DNA of 24,477 nt from a virus. The stretch lies in the IMG/VR virus record IMGVR_UViG_3300042560_000266, positions 1-24,477 of that record. One strand, given 5' to 3'. Each line of letters begins with the position of its first letter. Within the stretch, counting starts at the first letter, position 1. Positions 20,560 to 24,477 of the stretch are shown here, in pieces. A program made the position numbers and the translations under genes. The notes beneath the pieces are model-generated. The model was given only the letters and a program-made list of their open reading frames with translations. It did not search any database and was not told the DNA's origin.

Positions 20560-23102
20560 TGAGTACACTTAATATAAATCTTAACAACGTTCAACCATTA
20601 GACACCATTTTAACGGGTCTAAGTGGTTTGGCATATTCGGGCAATCAAGGGCTATTTATTAAAGTTAATGCAACAGCAGATGGATTTGAATTTGCAGCAG
20701 GTTCGGGCGGTGTTCCTTACACGGGTGCTACCCAAGATGTTAATTTAGGTGAGTATGAATTAAAGGCAGGTCAAATTGAATATGACCAAACTCCAACGGG
20801 TGCAGCAGGTGTAGCCATAACAAGGTGGAATGATAGCATAGGTACACTTGAAACCACTTTAAAAGGTGGCAATGTAGTCTTAAAACATGGTCGTGACCTA
20901 TTTGAAAGGGTAGTCAATAAAACGGGTATTCAACTAACTAAGGCAGCATATCAAGCGGTTCGGGTAAGTACGGCACAAGGTCAGAGATTAGGTGTTGCAT
21001 TAGCACAAGCCAATAATGATAACAATAGTGCAGATACAATAGGATTAGTAGTTGAAACCATTGACAACAACCAAGAAGGCATAATTTATGTAGTTGGGGA
21101 AATTGATGGTATCAACACAACGGGTTCACTTCAATCAGAAACGTGGGTAGATGGTGATGTGTTATATCTAAGCCCAACAACGGCAGGAAGAATAACAAAT
21201 GTAAAGCCAACAGCACCACAGCATCTTGTTGTGATTGGTTATGTTGTTTATGCTCATGCTACACAAGGTAAAATCTATGTGAAGGTGAACAATGGTTTTG
21301 AACTTGGCGAATTGCACGATGTAGATACAACGGGTGCTACTAATGGTCAAGTTTTAAAATTTAACGGCACTATTTGGACTGCACAAACCGATTTAAATTC
21401 GGGTGTATGGGGTAGCATTACGGGTACACTTTCATCACAAACAGATTTACAAAGTGCGTTAGATGGCAAGGTAGATGAAAATGCAACTATCACGGGTGCA
21501 ACCAAGACAAAGATAACCTACGATGCAAAGGGGTTAGTAACAAGTGGGGCTGATGCTACAACGGCAGATATAGCAGCAAGTACTAATAAGAACTATGTAA
21601 CCGATGCACAACTAACCGTAATAGGCAATACAAGCGGAACGAATAGCGGGAATCAAACCTTAGCTAACACATCAGATGCGACTTCACACACCGTTACATT
21701 ATCAGCAACGGGTGGAAGTTTTCAGTTAGTAGAGGGTAGTGGAATAACATTAACTACAACGGGTACGGCAGCAGATGGAATTATAACTATTGCATCAAGC
21801 GGTGGGGGTTCATCGTTTGCAGATAACGTGTTTGAAATATTTGACAACACAGACAATACTAAGAAACTTGCATTTCAAGCAAGTGGAATAACAACGGGAA
21901 CAACACGAACCTTAACAATACCAAATGCGAATGGTACTATTGCATTAACTTCTGATTTAGCATCATACGTACCTTATACGGGTGCAACAACTTCGGTTAA
22001 TTTAGGTGCGAACAATCTAACTGCAACGGCAGGAACATTTTCGGGTGCATTTGCAGTAGGTACTGATGCAATTTATAGGGTAGCAGGTTCGAGTAAAGTT
22101 AGTTTTGGCACAACGGTTCAAAATTATCAATTCACCTTGTATGCAACGGGAAATGATAATAGATTACATTTTCTAAATAACACAACAGGTACTGCCGTAA
22201 CAGATGGTATGTTCATGGGTTTAGATGATGGAATTAACTTTTCATTTTGGCAGCGTGAAAATGGTTATATCCGTTTTGGTACTAACGAAACTGAAAGATT
22301 AAGAATAACCAATGATGGTCGTGTTGCTATTGGCAATACCGCACCTGCTGCTATCTTACACGCTAATAGTTCGGGTGGTGCTACCGATTTGTTCAGAGTT
22401 GATTTAGCAGGAGTAAGAAGATTCAGAATTACAAGTGGTGGTACAGTCACATTAATAAGTAATAACACGGGATTCTACGAAGGCACATCAACGGGTTTTG
22501 ACTTTTCAAATACCAATGCACCTGCTGCTACTCAAAGTGCATACAATTTTTATGGAAGAACATCAACGAATGCAACGGGAGAATCTACCCATTTTGATAT
22601 GGGCGGTAAAAATATTGCTGCAACAACGGGATTTGCAAGAGCATCAGGCACGGGTACATGGATAGGTGCAAGATTAGACTATACAATAAATAACACGGGT
22701 ACATATTCAGGAACAGTAACGGGATTCTATATAAATGCGACCGAAACATCAATCACGGGTACTACACACAATTTATTGAATTTGCTCGTAGGCGGTTCAA
22801 GCAGGTTTAGAGTTAATAATTCTGGTAAAATAACATTTGATAGTACAATAACGGCAGGTGGCACAACGGGAAATCAAACCATAAACAAACCAAGTGGAAC
22901 GGTCAACATAGCAGCAGCAGGTACAACTGTAACAGTAACAAATAGCTTAGTAAGTACTTCATCAATAGTAATTGCAGTAGTTAGAACTAACGATTCAACG
23001 GCATATATTAAAAATGTAGTACCAAGTGCAGGAAGTTTTGTAATTACATTAGGTGCAGCAGCAACCGCAGAAGTATCAATCGGATTTATCGTAAACAACT
23101 AA
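20559..23102 (+). CDS. Tail fibre/receptor-binding protein
   Basis: 847 residues, beta-rich, low complexity in Thr, Gly, Ala and Asn. The N-terminal part (MSTLNINLNNVQPLDTIL) probably attaches to the tail. A repeated unit VPYTGAT-x-x-V-N-L-G appears at residues 52 and 471, usual in trimeric fibre shafts. Between them is a globular module (VVLKHGRDLFERVVNKTGIQ, VYVVGEI-like strands, WVDGDVLYLSPTTAGRITNV). The C-terminal third has fibre signatures such as NTTGTAVTDGMFMGLDDGIN, ETERLRITNDGRVAIGNTAP and FRVNNSGKITFDSTITAGG, as in phage fibres with YadA-like turns, and ends with a small hydrophobic strand domain (EVSIGFIVNN). No intramolecular chaperone is apparent. It likely sets host range. Confidence 0.7.
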   Translation: MSTLNINLNNVQPLDTILTGLSGLAYSGNQGLFIKVNATADGFEFAAGSGGVPYTGATQDVNLGEYELKAGQIEYDQTPTGAAGVAITRWNDSIGTLETTLKGGNVVLKHGRDLFERVVNKTGIQLTKAAYQAVRVSTAQGQRLGVALAQANNDNNSADTIGLVVETIDNNQEGIIYVVGEIDGINTTGSLQSETWVDGDVLYLSPTTAGRITNVKPTAPQHLVVIGYVVYAHATQGKIYVKVNNGFELGELHDVDTTGATNGQVLKFNGTIWTAQTDLNSGVWGSITGTLSSQTDLQSALDGKVDENATITGATKTKITYDAKGLVTSGADATTADIAASTNKNYVTDAQLTVIGNTSGTNSGNQTLANTSDATSHTVTLSATGGSFQLVEGSGITLTTTGTAADGIITIASSGGGSSFADNVFEIFDNTDNTKKLAFQASGITTGTTRTLTIPNANGTIALTSDLASYVPYTGATTSVNLGANNLTATAGTFSGAFAVGTDAIYRVAGSSKVSFGTTVQNYQFTLYATGNDNRLHFLNNTTGTAVTDGMFMGLDDGINFSFWQRENGYIRFGTNETERLRITNDGRVAIGNTAPAAILHANSSGGATDLFRVDLAGVRRFRITSGGTVTLISNNTGFYEGTSTGFDFSNTNAPAATQSAYNFYGRTSTNATGESTHFDMGGKNIAATTGFARASGTGTWIGARLDYTINNTGTYSGTVTGFYINATETSITGTTHNLLNLLVGGSSRFRVNNSGKITFDSTITAGGTTGNQTINKPSGTVNIAAAGTTVTVTNSLVSTSSIVIAVVRTNDSTAYIKNVVPSAGSFVITLGAAATAEVSIGFIVNN

Positions 23103-23106
23103 AAAC

Positions 23107-23481
23107 ATGAATTATAAAATTAAACTATTAACACCATCAGAAATAGCATCTACACCAAGTGCCAAACCATTCTGTATCTTTGAGCCGATTGAACTTGAAG
23201 TGTATTTTATTAATACATTTGAAAAGACTACACAAGAAGCAACAGAAGCAACAGAAGCCATAATAGAAAAGTTTGTCAGAGTTGACACCAAGATTACACA
23301 AGTACTAACAAACGAACAAGGTAGTTTTGTTTCAAGGACTGATAGATACACACACCACACCTTTCCATTTGCAGTATGGCAAGCAGGAGTAAAAGGAGTT
23401 GATTTAGACACGGGTCAACCTATATTAGATGAAACTATATTAAATCAAATTTGTAGTCAATTCGGAGTTAAACTAATATGA
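23107..23481 (+). CDS. Hypothetical protein
   Basis: 124 residues starting 4 nt after the fibre gene. I do not recognise it. A short strand part (MNYKIKLLTPSEIA) and IELEVYFINTFEK are followed by a run of Glu-Ala-Thr encoded by a 9-nt repeat (EATEATEA, from 23236), then FVRVDTKITQVLTNEQGSFV. The end contains HHTFPFAVWQAGVKGVDLD and is probably helical. It may be a fibre-associated or assembly factor because of its place directly behind the fibre. It overlaps the next gene by 4 nt (ATGA). Confidence 0.6.
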   Translation: MNYKIKLLTPSEIASTPSAKPFCIFEPIELEVYFINTFEKTTQEATEATEAIIEKFVRVDTKITQVLTNEQGSFVSRTDRYTHHTFPFAVWQAGVKGVDLDTGQPILDETILNQICSQFGVKLI

Positions 23482-23828
23482 AAAACTTAGCACTATTAAT
23501 AATAGCTATTTTGTTATCAATATTAATATTTCCGATTGCGTTAATTTATGCCATTGTTACAAGGGGATTAAATACATTAGGTCGTGATTCATGGAACAAT
23601 GCAATAGCTATTGACCAGTTAGGGAATGTATGGTGTAAGCACCTATTCAACGATTTGATGTGTCATGCTGACGGGCATCGTTTTGGTGACCCTAACGAAA
23701 CGGTCAGTCATGTGTTAGGCAAGAATAAAGCACAAAACAAACTATATCCAATAGGAAAGGCATTAGCGTGGTTATTGAATAAGATAGATGAAAACCACGT
23801 TGAAAAAGCAAATAAAAATAAACAGTAA
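23478..23828 (+). CDS. Conserved phage membrane protein of unknown function
   Basis: 116 residues with one N-terminal hydrophobic segment (residues 4-29, LALLIIAILLSILIFPIALI and following), after which the chain is soluble. The soluble part has a His/Cys-containing block, WCKHLFNDLMCHADGHRFGD, then NETVSHVLGKNKAQNKLYPI and ALAWLLNKIDENHVEKA. I know the pattern from small proteins near lysis or tail genes of Bacteroidota phages, but no function is established to my knowledge. A signal-anchor arrangement just upstream of the holin would fit a lysis accessory or host-entry role. There is no typical spanin lipobox. Confidence 0.6.
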   Translation: MKNLALLIIAILLSILIFPIALIYAIVTRGLNTLGRDSWNNAIAIDQLGNVWCKHLFNDLMCHADGHRFGDPNETVSHVLGKNKAQNKLYPIGKALAWLLNKIDENHVEKANKNKQ

Positions 23829-23832
23829 AATT

Positions 23833-23988
23833 ATGGAATTTAGATTAAACGAAGCGAAAGCAAATCAAATCATGGAGTTGTTAAATGAACTACCAATCAA
23901 ATCAACGAGCATCGTTCAGAAGATTGTTAGCGTCATTAATGAGTGTGTAGTGAAAGAAGAAGAACCGATTAAGAAGGAAACGAAATGA
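23833..23988 (+). CDS. Small helical protein (51 residues)
   Basis: The start chosen is ATG 23833, 4 nt after the previous stop (ATTATGG context); an ATG at 23788 inside that gene would add 15 residues of a Lys-rich start. The chain is amphipathic and helical: FRLNEAKANQIMELLNELPI, KSTSIVQKIVSVINECVV, and an acidic/basic end. L-x-E-L-P-x-K-x-x-x-x-I-V-x-K-I is a pattern I have seen in tiny proteins in this position. It overlaps the holin start by 4 nt. Confidence 0.6.
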   Translation: MEFRLNEAKANQIMELLNELPIKSTSIVQKIVSVINECVVKEEEPIKKETK

Positions 23989-24398
23989 ACCTAATTAGCA
24001 AGGATAACATCATTATGGTATTGATACCATTCTTAACGGCATTCTTTACACCTATTGCACCGATGATAATTTTGGTGGTATTCTTGCTATTTGCCGATTT
24101 ATTCACGGGCATTTGGAAATCAAGAAAGAAAGGCAGACCAATAACATCAGAGGGCATGAGTTACACTATTACCAAACTGATAATGTATTTCTTGGCAATA
24201 GCTATTGGTCGTGCATTTGAGATGGTGTTTTTAGATGACTTGAATTTCTCAATACCATTGGCATCATTCACGGCAGGATATATCAGTTTGGTTGAAGTGA
24301 AATCCAATTTTGAGAATATTGGCGAGATTACGGGTACAGACATTTGGTCATTAGTAAAGGACAAATTGAACGGGCTTAAATCAGGGGCGAAACTATGA
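23985..24398 (+). CDS. Phage holin (toxin secretion/phage lysis holin family)
   Basis: 137 residues. Hydrophobic segments lie at about 9-40 (IIMVLIPFLTAFFTPIAPMI, then ILVVFLLFADLFTGIW) and 60-80 (ITKLIMYFLAIAIG). The cytoplasmic loop D-x-F-T-G-I-W-K-S-R-K-K-G-R-x-I-x-S matches the conserved D-x-x-T-G-x-x-K-A loop of Phage_holin_4-type proteins. It should form membrane lesions at the end of infection so that the endolysin reaches the wall. It is coupled by ATGA overlaps to the small gene before and to the M15-like peptidase after. Confidence 0.75.
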   Translation: MNLISKDNIIMVLIPFLTAFFTPIAPMIILVVFLLFADLFTGIWKSRKKGRPITSEGMSYTITKLIMYFLAIAIGRAFEMVFLDDLNFSIPLASFTAGYISLVEVKSNFENIGEITGTDIWSLVKDKLNGLKSGAKL

Positions 24399-24477
24399 TA
24401 GGTCAACTAACTAAGAACTTTCATGCAGATGAGTTCAAGTGCAAGGATGGTACACCAGTACCAATGGAGTATAAAGT
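24395..24477 (+). CDS. M15-type peptidase endolysin, N-terminal start (3' end outside window)
   Basis: A frame from ATG 24395, inside the holin stop, is open to the window end and gives about 27 residues: IGQLTKNFHADEF, then KCKDGTPVP. The L-T/S-x-N-F-x-x-x-E-F-x-C-x-D-G-x-x-V-P opening is characteristic of peptidase M15_3-type (D-Ala-D-Ala or L-Ala-D-Glu) endolysins, which cleave peptidoglycan cross-links. The zinc ligands lie beyond the window. Its place right behind the holin strongly supports a lysin. Confidence 0.65.
   Translation, partial: MIGQLTKNFHADEFKCKDGTPVPMEYK

Noticed and set aside
20559-23102. Frequent ACGGGT motif as a possible regulatory or CRISPR-like repeat
   Set aside because: Copies lie in frame as Thr-Gly codons at irregular spacing, with no unique spacers between uniform repeats.
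23788-23832. Upstream ATG start for the small gene before the holin
   Set aside because: It would put 15 Lys-rich residues inside the previous gene; ATG 23833 follows that stop by 4 nt and matches other starts here.
1-24477. tRNA genes, integrase, attachment sites, CRISPR array or insertion sequences
   Set aside because: I looked for cloverleaf-like segments, recombinase motifs, and direct or inverted terminal repeats and saw none that I could support.

Overview
The window is a 24.5 kb piece of a tailed double-stranded DNA bacteriophage (or prophage) that very probably infects a member of the Bacteroidota. The evidence is an AT-rich sequence with every convincing gene on the + strand, tightly packed and overlapping frames (many ATGA stop/start overlaps), A-rich start regions without clear Shine-Dalgarno sites, TAnnTTTG-like boxes just before start codons, and virion proteins of types I know from Bacteroidota phages. 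No integrase, repressor, tRNA or host gene is visible, so the lifestyle cannot be judged. Both ends of the window cut genes.

Layout. 3-539 is the C-terminal end of a replicative helicase-like ATPase. 594-2486 is a block of small genes: a stand-alone AP2-domain protein, then unassigned proteins and a 58-residue membrane peptide. 2461-2976 is a sigma-factor-like protein. 2954-5492 is an accessory cassette with a GT-B glycosyltransferase, a small CxxCxxxC protein, a GT9/heptosyltransferase-like protein and a SAM methyltransferase. 5489-7045 is the terminase pair. 7032-14246 is a tail block: a tail-assembly-chaperone-like gene with a probable -1 ribosomal frameshift, an HK97-gp10-like protein, two tail/baseplate proteins and the tape measure. 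14287-16893 is the head block (protease-scaffold fusion, major capsid protein) plus a tube-like protein, closed by a clear intrinsic terminator. 16998-20559 holds a small virion protein, the portal with an unusual C-terminal extension, the connector and a tail-terminator-like protein. 20559-23102 is the tail fibre. 23107-24477 is a lysis-side cassette with a conserved membrane protein, a holin and the start of an M15-type peptidase endolysin.

How it works together. TerS/TerL package DNA through the portal into a capsid built on the protease-scaffold and major capsid protein. The chaperone and tape measure build the tail, the hub and fibre proteins contact the cell, and holin plus endolysin release progeny. 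The sigma-like protein is a candidate switch for the downstream late genes, several of which have a recurring AT-rich promoter-like element directly before the ATG.

Most notable observations: (1) by reading the whole window I find no GATC, CCGG or GGCC, and the codons appear chosen to avoid GATC; (2) a T9 slippery run joining two tail-chaperone frames; (3) promoter-like boxes 4-7 nt before ATG, implying very short leaders, with two gaps sharing a longer element; (4) tail genes placed before head genes, with the portal after the capsid protein; (5) a stand-alone AP2 protein between a perfect palindrome and a hairpin; (6) a glycosyltransferase/methyltransferase cassette beside the terminase.
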